From positions 62,001 through 126,000 of the forward strand of contig NZ_KB894103.1 in assembly GCF_000374305.1 (NCBI RefSeq): a stretch of DNA of 64,000 nt. Reading direction: 5' to 3'. The stretch is from Actinomadura flavalba DSM 45200 (GTDB taxonomy: Bacteria; Actinomycetota; Actinomycetes; Streptosporangiales; Streptosporangiaceae). Shown piece by piece: positions 33,532-40,420 of the stretch. Position 1 is the first letter of the stretch, and each line of letters starts with the position of its first letter. Both the position numbers and the translations under genes were made by a program. The notes under the pieces were generated by a model that saw only the letters and a program-made list of their open reading frames with translations, was not told the origin of the DNA and did not search any database.

Positions 33532-35141
33532 GTGGTGGCCTCCAGGGAGGTGCGGGACGGTTCGATGCGCGGGATCGCGGCGAGCAGCGCGCGGGTGTAG
33601 GCGGCGCGCGGGGCGGCGAACACGTCGGCGACCGGGCCGGTCTCCACGATCACGCCGTCCTTCATGACGGCCACGCGGTCGCTGACGTGCTGCACGACGC
33701 CCAGGTGGTGCGAGACGAACAGGTAGGCCATGCCGAGTTCGTCGCGCAGGTCCGCGAGCAGGTCGAGGACCTGCGCCTGCACCGACACGTCGAGCGCGGA
33801 CACCGGCTCGTCGCAGACGAGCACGCGCGGGCCGGGGGCGAGCGCGCGGGCGATGGCGACGCGCTGCCGCTGCCCGCCCGACAGCGTGCGCGGGCGGCGG
33901 TCCAGCGTCGCGGCGGGCAGCCCGACCTGGTCGAGCAGCGCGGCGGCGCGGGCGTCGCGGTCCCGCTTCGGCACGTCACCGACCTCCAGCGCCTCGTGCA
34001 GGACGCGGCGGACGTTCCAGCGCGGGTCGAACGAGCCCAGCGGGTCCTGGTAGACGACCTGGACGTGGCGGCGCAGCGCCCGCCGCTCCTTCGCGGTCAG
34101 CTCGCCCCACGGCCGCCCGTCCACGGCGGCCTCGCCGCCGTCGGGGTCGAGCAGGCCGAGGACGAGCCGGGCCAGCGTCGTCTTGCCCGAGCCGGACTCC
34201 CCGACGAGGCCGAGCGTCTCCCCGGCGCGGAGCGTGAACGACACCGCGTCCACGGCGGTGCGGTCACCGAACCGCTTGGTGAGGTCGCGGGCCTCCAGCA
34301 CGACGTCGCCCGGTTCGCGCGGCGGGCGCGGCGCGGCCCGTCCGGCGGCCGACAGGCGGGTGCCGCGCGTGGTGCCGTCCGGGACGGCGGCGAGCAGCGT
34401 CCGCGTGTACGGGTGCCCGGGACGGTCCAGGACGTCGGCGGTGGCGCCCTCCTCGACGACCTCGCCGTCCTTCATGACCAGGACGCGGTCGGCGAGCCGG
34501 GACACCACGGCGAGGTCGTGGCTGATCAGCAGCAGCGCGGTGCCGGTGCGGCGGCGCGCCTCCAGCAGATCGAGGATCTGCGCCTGCACGGTGACGTCGA
34601 GCGCCGTCGTGGGCTCGTCCGCGATGAGCAGCGGCGGGTCGGCGGCGATGGCCGAGGCGATCAGCGCCCGCTGCCGCAGCCCGCCGGACAGTTCGTGCGG
34701 GTACTGCGTCGCGCGCAGCTCCGGTTCGGGGACGCCGACCGCGCGCAGCAGCTCGACGGCGCGGGCGCGCGCCTCCTTGCGGGGCAGCAGGCCGTGCAGC
34801 CGCAGCGTCTCGGCGACCTCCCGGCCGACCGGGCGGAGCGGGTCGAGGGACTGGAGCGCGTCCTGGAGGACGAACCCGATCCGGGCGCCGCGAATCGCGC
34901 GCCATTGCCGCTCGGTGTGGAAGGTGGCGTCCTCGCCGTCCACGCGGAACGTCTCGGCGCGCACGTCGGCGCCGTCGCCGGTCAGCCCGAGCAGCGTGCG
35001 GGCGGTGACGCTCTTGCCCGACCCCGACTCCCCCACGATCGCGACGCACTCGCCGGGGTCGACGCGCAGGGCGACGTCGCGCACCACCGTCGTCCCGCCG
35101 AACGCCACGGTCAGTTTCTCGACCTCCACGAGCGCGGTCAT
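33528..35141 (-). CDS. Fused oligopeptide-type ABC ATPase (DppD-DppF)
   Basis: A 537-residue protein with two complete nucleotide-binding domains. The first has GESGSGKSV, LSGGLRQRAL and LLIADEPTTALD. The second has GESGSGKTT, LSGGQRQRVA and VLVCDEPVSALD. Each is followed by the C-terminal oligopeptide-transporter extension (HPYTRTLLAAVP; AAYTRALLAAIP). It powers the importer whose permeases are encoded upstream. The ATG at 35141 overlaps the DppC-like stop. Confidence 0.93.
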   Translation of the reverse strand: MTALVEVEKLTVAFGGTTVVRDVALRVDPGECVAIVGESGSGKSVTARTLLGLTGDGADVRAETFRVDGEDATFHTERQWRAIRGARIGFVLQDALQSLDPLRPVGREVAETLRLHGLLPRKEARARAVELLRAVGVPEPELRATQYPHELSGGLRQRALIASAIAADPPLLIADEPTTALDVTVQAQILDLLEARRRTGTALLLISHDLAVVSRLADRVLVMKDGEVVEEGATADVLDRPGHPYTRTLLAAVPDGTTRGTRLSAAGRAAPRPPREPGDVVLEARDLTKRFGDRTAVDAVSFTLRAGETLGLVGESGSGKTTLARLVLGLLDPDGGEAAVDGRPWGELTAKERRALRRHVQVVYQDPLGSFDPRWNVRRVLHEALEVGDVPKRDRDARAAALLDQVGLPAATLDRRPRTLSGGQRQRVAIARALAPGPRVLVCDEPVSALDVSVQAQVLDLLADLRDELGMAYLFVSHHLGVVQHVSDRVAVMKDGVIVETGPVADVFAAPRAAYTRALLAAIPRIEPSRTSLEATT

Positions 35142-35980
35142 GCGGTCCTGCCTTCCAGACGGAGTTGGAACCGGCGTCCCACGACGGTGAACGCCAGCAC
35201 GGTGAGGGTGATCGCCAGGCCCGGGAACACCGCGACCCACCAGGCGACCGAGAAGTAGTCGCGGCCCGCCGCGAGCATCGCGCCCCACTCGGGGTCGGGC
35301 GGCCGGGCGCCGAACCCGAGGAAGCTCAGCGACGCGCCCGCCACCATCGCGATGCCGATCTCGACGGTGACGAGGACGAGCAGCGGCGCGAACGCGTTCG
35401 GCAGGATGTGCCGACGGATGATCCGCAGCCGGGTGAGGCCGAGCGACGTCGCCGCCTCCACGTGCCCGGACGTGCGGATCACCCGGACCTGCACGCGGAC
35501 GAGCCGGGCATAGCCGGGCACGAGGTACAGCGCGATGGCGTAGACGGCGTTGACCGTGCCGGGGCCGAGGATCGTCAGCACGACGAGCGCGAGCAGCAGG
35601 TTCGGCAGCGACAGCAGCACGTCCACGGCCCGCATGACGATCTCGTCGACGACGCGCCCGCCGAGCCCGGCCGACAGCCCGAGCAGCGTCCCGGCCGTCA
35701 CGGCGAGCCCGACCGCGCCGAGCCCGGTGAGCAGCGACGGCCGCACCCCGTGCACGATCCGCGTCGCGATGTCCCGGCCGTTGGCGTCGGTGCCGAGCAG
35801 ATGCCCGGCCCCCGGCCCCTGCAACGCGGCCATCGTGTCGGCGTCGTTCGGCGACCCGTGCGCGAGCAGCCCCGGCGCCAGCGCGGCCACCGCGAGCAGC
35901 ACCAGGAAGACCGCCGCCGCCCACACCCCGGGCGCGAACCGGCCCCGCCGCGCGGGCGCGGCGACCAGCGCGGCCGTCAC
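35138..35980 (-). CDS. Peptide/nickel-type ABC permease (DppC-like)
   Basis: About 280 residues. One N-terminal helix, the HLLGTDANGRDIATRIVHG signature of DppC proteins, four to five more helices, and the coupling loop EAATSLGLTRLRIIRRHILPN. It pairs with the DppB-like permease. The GTG at 35980 begins VTAALVAAPARRGRFAPGV and overlaps the stop of the 47-codon ORF by 4 nt. A longer in-frame extension upstream would read through that ORF in another frame and is rejected. Confidence 0.9.
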   Translation of the reverse strand: MTAALVAAPARRGRFAPGVWAAAVFLVLLAVAALAPGLLAHGSPNDADTMAALQGPGAGHLLGTDANGRDIATRIVHGVRPSLLTGLGAVGLAVTAGTLLGLSAGLGGRVVDEIVMRAVDVLLSLPNLLLALVVLTILGPGTVNAVYAIALYLVPGYARLVRVQVRVIRTSGHVEAATSLGLTRLRIIRRHILPNAFAPLLVLVTVEIGIAMVAGASLSFLGFGARPPDPEWGAMLAAGRDYFSVAWWVAVFPGLAITLTVLAFTVVGRRFQLRLEGRTA

Positions 35981-36120
35981 GCCGTCGCCCCCGGCCTCGG
36001 GTCCGCCCCACGGCGGACGACGACCGGCACGAGCGGCACCGGGAACGGCCACGCCGCCCGGACGTCCGGCGCGAGCCGGACGGCGCGACGCGCCGGGGTG
36101 GTGACCCGCGCGGCCGTCAC
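35977..36120 (-). CDS. 47-codon bridging ORF, duplication remnant between dppB and dppC
   Basis: A short ORF that begins at GTG overlapping the dppB stop by 4 nt and ends in a TGA overlapping the dppC GTG by 4 nt. Its start (VTAARVTTPARRAVRLAPDV) resembles the DppC start (VTAALVAAPARRGRFAPGV), and its end (ADPRPGATA) resembles the DppB end (VDPRLRTTA). The unit is about 140 nt, not a multiple of three, so it does not extend either permease. It looks like a tandem duplication of the dppB/dppC junction kept as a translational bridge. A function as a peptide is not suggested. Confidence 0.6.
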   Translation of the reverse strand: MTAARVTTPARRAVRLAPDVRAAWPFPVPLVPVVVRRGADPRPGATA

Positions 36121-37043
36121 GCCGTGGTCCGCAGTCTTGGGTCCACCGCGAGGTAGACGAGGTCCAGCACGATGTTCACCACGACGTAGACGGTCGCCGT
36201 GAGGAGCACGACGCCCATGACGACCGGGAGGTCCTTGCCCGCGACGGCGCCGAGCATGAGCTGCCCGACGCCCTGGCGGGAGAAGACCGTCTCGGTGACG
36301 ACCAGGCCGCCGATGAGCATGCCGAGCATCCAGCCGAGCAGCGTGATCGCCGGCAGGGCCGCGTGCCGGAGCGCGTGCCGCAGGCGGACCGCCGCGTCGC
36401 CCATGCCGCGCGCGCGGGCGGTGAGGACGAACGGCTCGTCCAGCACGCGTTCCAGGCCCTCGCGCAGCACCTGCGCCAGCATCGTCGTCAGCGGGATCGC
36501 GACCGCGACGGCGGGCAGCACCAGCGCGCGCAGGTCGTCGTCGCCCGCCGCCGGGAACCACCCGAGCTGGAACGAGAACACCGTCAGCAGCAGGATGCCC
36601 GCCCAGAACACCGGGATCGACACCCCGGCCAGCTCCGTGCCCGACGCCAGGCCGCGCACCACGCGCGAGCGGCGCGCCGTGAGCAGCGCCAGCGTCGTCG
36701 CCGTCACCGCCGCCAGCCCGACCGCCGCCAGCGTGAGCTGGAGCGACGGCCCGATCCGCGCCCCGATCGCCGCCGTCACCGGCTCGTGGAGCTGGTAGGA
36801 GCGGCCGAGGTCGCCGGTGACGACGTGGCCCAGGTAGGAGGCGTACTGGGCGGGGATCGACCGGTCCAGCCCGTAGTCGTCGATGATCTGCTGCCGCACC
36901 TGCGGGCCGACCGTCGTGGAGCCGATGATGGCGTCCACCGTCGCGCCGGGGGTGAGGTGCAGGGCCGCGAACGCGAGCGTCAGCGCGCCCCAGAGCACCA
37001 GCACCGACGTCCCGGCGCGGACGGCGACCCGGCGGGCCCTCAC
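36117..37043 (-). CDS. Peptide/nickel-type ABC permease (DppB-like)
   Basis: A 308-residue permease. The N-terminus TSVLVLWGALTLAFAALHLTPG and the DLGRSYQLHEPV region are DppB-typical. The coupling loop is LTARARGMGDAAVRLRHALRHAALP, and the final helices end VYLAVDPRLRTTA. The GTG at 37043 overlaps the stop of the binding-protein gene. It forms the channel with the DppC-like subunit. Confidence 0.9.
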   Translation of the reverse strand: MRARRVAVRAGTSVLVLWGALTLAFAALHLTPGATVDAIIGSTTVGPQVRQQIIDDYGLDRSIPAQYASYLGHVVTGDLGRSYQLHEPVTAAIGARIGPSLQLTLAAVGLAAVTATTLALLTARRSRVVRGLASGTELAGVSIPVFWAGILLLTVFSFQLGWFPAAGDDDLRALVLPAVAVAIPLTTMLAQVLREGLERVLDEPFVLTARARGMGDAAVRLRHALRHAALPAITLLGWMLGMLIGGLVVTETVFSRQGVGQLMLGAVAGKDLPVVMGVVLLTATVYVVVNIVLDLVYLAVDPRLRTTA

Positions 37044-38656
37044 GGCTTCGCCGTCCAGGCCCCGTGGAACGTCGGGAACGCCTGCGCCTCCCAGGCCAGG
37101 CCGCCGACCCGCTTCCGGACGCCGAGCACCGCGCTGTACACGTACACCGGCACCGACGCGGCCTGCGCGGTGACCTTCCGCTGCACCTGCCCGTACAGGG
37201 CGGCGCGGCGTCCGGCGTCGGTCGTGGCGAGGGCGGCGTCGAGCCAGCCGTCCAGCTCGCGGTCGGAGTGGCGGCCGATGTTCTGACCCCACCGCTGCGC
37301 GGTCGGGATGCTCGCCGTGCCGAACAGGTTGCCGAGCGCGTCGCCCTCGGCGCGCTGCCAGCTCAGGTCGGCGATGTCGTAGTCGCCCGACGGGACGCGC
37401 TCAAGGTACTCCGGCTGCGTCAGGTCGAGGATCTGGACGTCGAAGCCGAGCTTCTTCGCCTCGCTCTGCACCTGCTGCGCCAGGGTGTCGCGCTGCTCCC
37501 GGACGACCGCCCGCACGAACGGCCAGCGGACCGTGAGCCGCTTGCCGTCCTTGACACGGTAGCCCTCGCCGTCGCGGGCCGTGTACCCGGCCTCGTCCAG
37601 CAGGCGGGCCGCCGCCTGCGGGTCGTACTTACGGTCCACTTTGGTGTACCCGGGCGTGGCCGGGGACAGCGGGCTGTCGGCGGGCGCGTACACGCCGAAG
37701 TACAGCTTCTTCACGATCGCGGCGAAGTCGATGCCGTCACGGAACGCGGTGCGGAGCCGGACGTCGGTGAACGGGCCCTTCTGGTTGTTCAGGTAGTAGG
37801 AGTAGACGCCGCCGGGCGCCTGCCGGGACGTCACGGTCACGCGGTCGTCGGCCCGGACCCGGGCGACGTTGGCGGGCGGGACCGACGCGATCACGTCCAC
37901 CTGGCCGCTGGTGAGGGCGCCGAGCCGGACCGAGTCCTCGCGCAGCACTTTGAACTCCAGCTTCGCCAGCCGCGCCGGGCCCTGGTGGGCGGCGCCCTCG
38001 GGCGCCCACCGGTAGTCCGGGTTGCGGTGGTACGTGACGCCCTTGCCCGGGGTGAACGCGTCCAGGACGAACGGGCCCGAGCCCACGATCCTGCGGGCCA
38101 GCGCCTCCGGCCCGGCCCGGAGCGACGTCGGTGACTGGACGCCGAAGTACGCCGTGGACAGCGCCGCGAGGAACGGGGCGTGCGGGCGGTCGAACGTCAC
38201 CCGCACCTCGTGCGGGCCGACCACCTCCGTGCCCGCGTACGGAGCGATCCAGGACGCGGCGAGCTGCGATTTCGTCGCCGGGGCGACGATGTGCTCCAGG
38301 TTCGCCTTGACGGCCTCGGCGTCGAACTTCGTGCCGTCGCTGAAGGTGACGTCGTCGCGGAGCCGGAACGTGTAGGTCTTCTGGTCGGCGGAGATCTTCC
38401 ACGACTTCGCCAGCCACGGATGGACGCGGCCCTCGGCGTCCAGCGCGACGAGCGAGTCCAGCACGGGGCGCGCGAACGAGGCGGTCACGTCCTGCGGGCT
38501 GGCGTGCGGGTCGAGGTTGATCGGCTCGTTGTTGACGCCGTAGACGAGCGTGCCGCCGTCCACGGGACTGCCGGCGCCCGCGGACGTCCCGCCGCCACAG
38601 GCCGCCAGGAGCAGGGCCGCGGCGGCGAGGGCGATCGGGGGGACGGTGGTGCGCAT
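37040..38656 (-). CDS. Substrate-binding lipoprotein of an oligopeptide-type ABC importer
   Basis: A 538-residue SBP family 5 protein. The signal peptide ends in a lipobox (LLLAAC, Cys at about residue 20). GGTLVYGVNNEPINLDP, TYTFRLRDDVTFSDGTKFDAEAV and the GSGPFVLDAF segment are the family landmarks. First gene of an operon whose later genes are FMN monooxygenases, so the ligand is more likely a sulfur- or nitrogen-containing small molecule than a peptide. It recalls the KPN_01854 family from the same kind of locus. GGAAAGG precedes the ATG. Confidence 0.92.
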   Translation of the reverse strand: MRTTVPPIALAAAALLLAACGGGTSAGAGSPVDGGTLVYGVNNEPINLDPHASPQDVTASFARPVLDSLVALDAEGRVHPWLAKSWKISADQKTYTFRLRDDVTFSDGTKFDAEAVKANLEHIVAPATKSQLAASWIAPYAGTEVVGPHEVRVTFDRPHAPFLAALSTAYFGVQSPTSLRAGPEALARRIVGSGPFVLDAFTPGKGVTYHRNPDYRWAPEGAAHQGPARLAKLEFKVLREDSVRLGALTSGQVDVIASVPPANVARVRADDRVTVTSRQAPGGVYSYYLNNQKGPFTDVRLRTAFRDGIDFAAIVKKLYFGVYAPADSPLSPATPGYTKVDRKYDPQAAARLLDEAGYTARDGEGYRVKDGKRLTVRWPFVRAVVREQRDTLAQQVQSEAKKLGFDVQILDLTQPEYLERVPSGDYDIADLSWQRAEGDALGNLFGTASIPTAQRWGQNIGRHSDRELDGWLDAALATTDAGRRAALYGQVQRKVTAQAASVPVYVYSAVLGVRKRVGGLAWEAQAFPTFHGAWTAKP

Positions 38657-38710
38657 GGGGCGTACCGGCCTTTCCGGTGGGGGTGCCGGGGCGTGGCGTC
38701 GACGGTTATT

Positions 38711-38749
38711 ACCTATTTAAAGGGTAGGAAATATAGGTTTAACGGTCAA
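38711..38749 (-). promoter_or_regulatory. AT-rich promoter with flanking inverted repeat, upstream of the importer-monooxygenase operon
   Basis: On the minus strand TTGACC (38744-38749) and TACCCT (38721-38726) lie 17 nt apart, a sigma-70-type promoter about 65 nt before the binding-protein ATG. The inverted repeat ACCTAT (38711-38716) / ATAGGT (38733-38738) flanks the -10 box. This stretch is strikingly AT-rich for this genome. A repressor responding to sulfur or nitrogen supply is a plausible binder, but none is identified. Confidence 0.65.
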
Positions 38750-38811
38750 GCCCCTCCGGACATGTCGCCGCCCGTGCCGGTTCGTCTGGCACGGGCGGCG
38801 ACGGGAGCGCG

Positions 38812-39213
38812 TCAGGCGACGGCGGTGCCCTCCAGCTCGACCATCAGCACGGGGATCGCCAGCCGCGTCACGCCGAGCATCGTGGTCGCCGGGGCCACCC
38901 CGGCGGCGCCCAGCCGCGACGCGAGCACGCCGTAGTGCTGGAACAGCAGGTCGACGTCGGTGGTGTAGACGTTGAGCCGGACGAGGTTCGCCAGCGACAT
39001 CCCCGCCGCGTCCAGCACCGCCTCCAGGTTCGCCAGGCTCAGCGCGAGCTGCGCCGCCATGTCGCCCGCGTGCTGCGGCTCGCCGTCGCCGCTCATCGCG
39101 GTCTGCCCGGCGGTGTAGAGGGTCCGCGCGGCTCCGGACACCACCTCGCCCTGGCTGTACCCCAGATTCCCCGACCACGGCCACGGGTTGATCGCCGTTC
39201 GCTCCACCGTCAT
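38812..39213 (-). CDS. RidA-family enamine/imine deaminase
   Basis: A 133-residue protein with the RidA/YjgF fold. GYSQGEVVSGAARTLYTAGQ is the N-terminal core, the middle segment is QLALSLANLEAVLDAAGMSLANLVRLNVYTTD, and the typical end is MLGVTRLAIPVLMVELEGTAVA. The usual active-site Arg of RidA (in the NVRPT-like position) is not obvious, so it may be of the Rid2-7 type and not a true deaminase. Divergent from the WYL regulator, with a palindrome between them. Confidence 0.88.
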   Translation of the reverse strand: MTVERTAINPWPWSGNLGYSQGEVVSGAARTLYTAGQTAMSGDGEPQHAGDMAAQLALSLANLEAVLDAAGMSLANLVRLNVYTTDVDLLFQHYGVLASRLGAAGVAPATTMLGVTRLAIPVLMVELEGTAVA

Positions 39214-39277
39214 GTCTGCCCCCTTCGTTCCCGTCCGGTTCCTCCCGGACGGCCTGCCGACCAGCCTTCCAACGAAT

Positions 39278-39296
39278 CACGACATCCTCTGTCGTG
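39278..39296. promoter_or_regulatory. Perfect palindrome between ridA-like gene and WYL regulator
   Basis: CACGACA-TCCTC-TGTCGTG: perfect 7-bp arms (39278-39284, 39290-39296) around a 5-nt centre. It lies 22 nt before the ATG of the WYL regulator and 65 nt before the divergent RidA-like start. A dimeric regulator such as the neighbouring WYL protein is the likely binder; this would give autoregulation and control of the RidA gene. Confidence 0.7.
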
Positions 39297-39317
39297 TATT
39301 TCAGTAGAGTTCCGGCC

Positions 39318-40295
39318 ATGCGCGCCGACCGGCTGGTCTCGCTCGTGCTGCTGCTCCGGCAGCACGAGCGGATGACGGCGTCCGCGCTGGCCGCCGAGCT
39401 GGAGGTGTCCACCCGCACCGTCCTGCGCGACATCGAGGCGCTGTCGGTCGCGGGCGTCCCGGTCTACGCCGAACGCGGGCGGCACGGCGGGTTCGCGCTG
39501 CTGCCCGGCTTCCAGACCGAGCTGACCGGACTCAACCACGACGAGGCGCTCGCGCTGATCGTCGCCGGGTCGCGGCACGGCGCGCAGGCGTTCGGCCTCG
39601 GCGGCGCGCTCGCGTCGGCCATGCGCAAGGTCGTCGACGCCCTGCCCGAGAGCCGCCGCGCCACCGCCGCCGGAGCGGCCCGCCGCCTGCTCGTCGACCC
39701 CGGGACCGACCTGCTCGAACGCCCGCAGACCGTCGAGGACGACGTGCCCGACGCCATCGCCGCCGAGATCCGGCGCGCGGTGGTCGACGGGCACCGGCTG
39801 CGCCTCCGCTACGCCGCCCCCGGCCGCGACGCGCAGTGGCGCACGGTCGACCCGATCGGCCTGGTGACCGTGCGGGGCCAGGGCTACCTGCTGGCCCAGC
39901 GGTCCGGCGCCGACCGCACCTACCGGCTGTCCCGCGTCCTGGCCGCCGAGGAACTGCCCGAACCGGCGCTGCGGGCCGACCGGATCGACCTCGACCGGGC
40001 CTGGCGCGAACGCGGCGCCCGGTTCCGGAGCGGCGGCGACCAGGTCACCGTGCACCTGCTGCTCGATCCCGCGCGGCGGGACGAACTCGCCGCCACCGCC
40101 CTCGCCGTCCACGCCGAGCGGACCGAGGCCGACGGCAGGCTCCGCCTCGACGCCGCCTTCCAGGACGCGCGGCACGCCCGGTGGGCCGCCTGGAAACTCG
40201 CCACCGGCGCGGAGGTCGTCGCCCCGCAGTGGCTGCGCGACCACCTGCACGACCGCGCCGCCGCGCTCGCCGCCCGGTACGCGCCGCCGCCCTGA
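39318..40295 (+). CDS. WYL-domain HTH transcriptional regulator
   Basis: A 325-residue protein. The N-terminal HTH_11 winged helix (RADRLVSLVLLLRQHERMTASALAAELEVSTRTVLRDIEAL, then GRHGGFALLPGF) is followed by the WYL domain around residues 140-215 (RRAVVDGHRLRLRYAAPGRDAQWRTVDPIGLV) and a C-terminal WCX domain. Members of the YafY/PafBC group sense DNA damage or nucleic acids; others regulate detoxification. It is divergent from the RidA-like gene with a palindromic candidate operator. Confidence 0.9.
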   Translation: MRADRLVSLVLLLRQHERMTASALAAELEVSTRTVLRDIEALSVAGVPVYAERGRHGGFALLPGFQTELTGLNHDEALALIVAGSRHGAQAFGLGGALASAMRKVVDALPESRRATAAGAARRLLVDPGTDLLERPQTVEDDVPDAIAAEIRRAVVDGHRLRLRYAAPGRDAQWRTVDPIGLVTVRGQGYLLAQRSGADRTYRLSRVLAAEELPEPALRADRIDLDRAWRERGARFRSGGDQVTVHLLLDPARRDELAATALAVHAERTEADGRLRLDAAFQDARHARWAAWKLATGAEVVAPQWLRDHLHDRAAALAARYAPPP

Positions 40296-40420
40296 GACGG
40301 GAGGTGCCGGTAAGGCGACTGTGACTGTTGGTAGCCGATCGTGCGCTGTAGGTTCGGGAACGCCGTCCCGGTCCCCCGGGAACCCCTTCCGCGACGCGCA
40401 CAGAGAGGCCGGGTCGGTAC

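Noticed and set aside
35138..36052. Longer N-terminus for the DppC-like permease
   Set aside because: It would read through the bridging ORF in another frame; the GTG at 35980 has the operon's standard 4-nt overlap and begins a sensible N-terminus.
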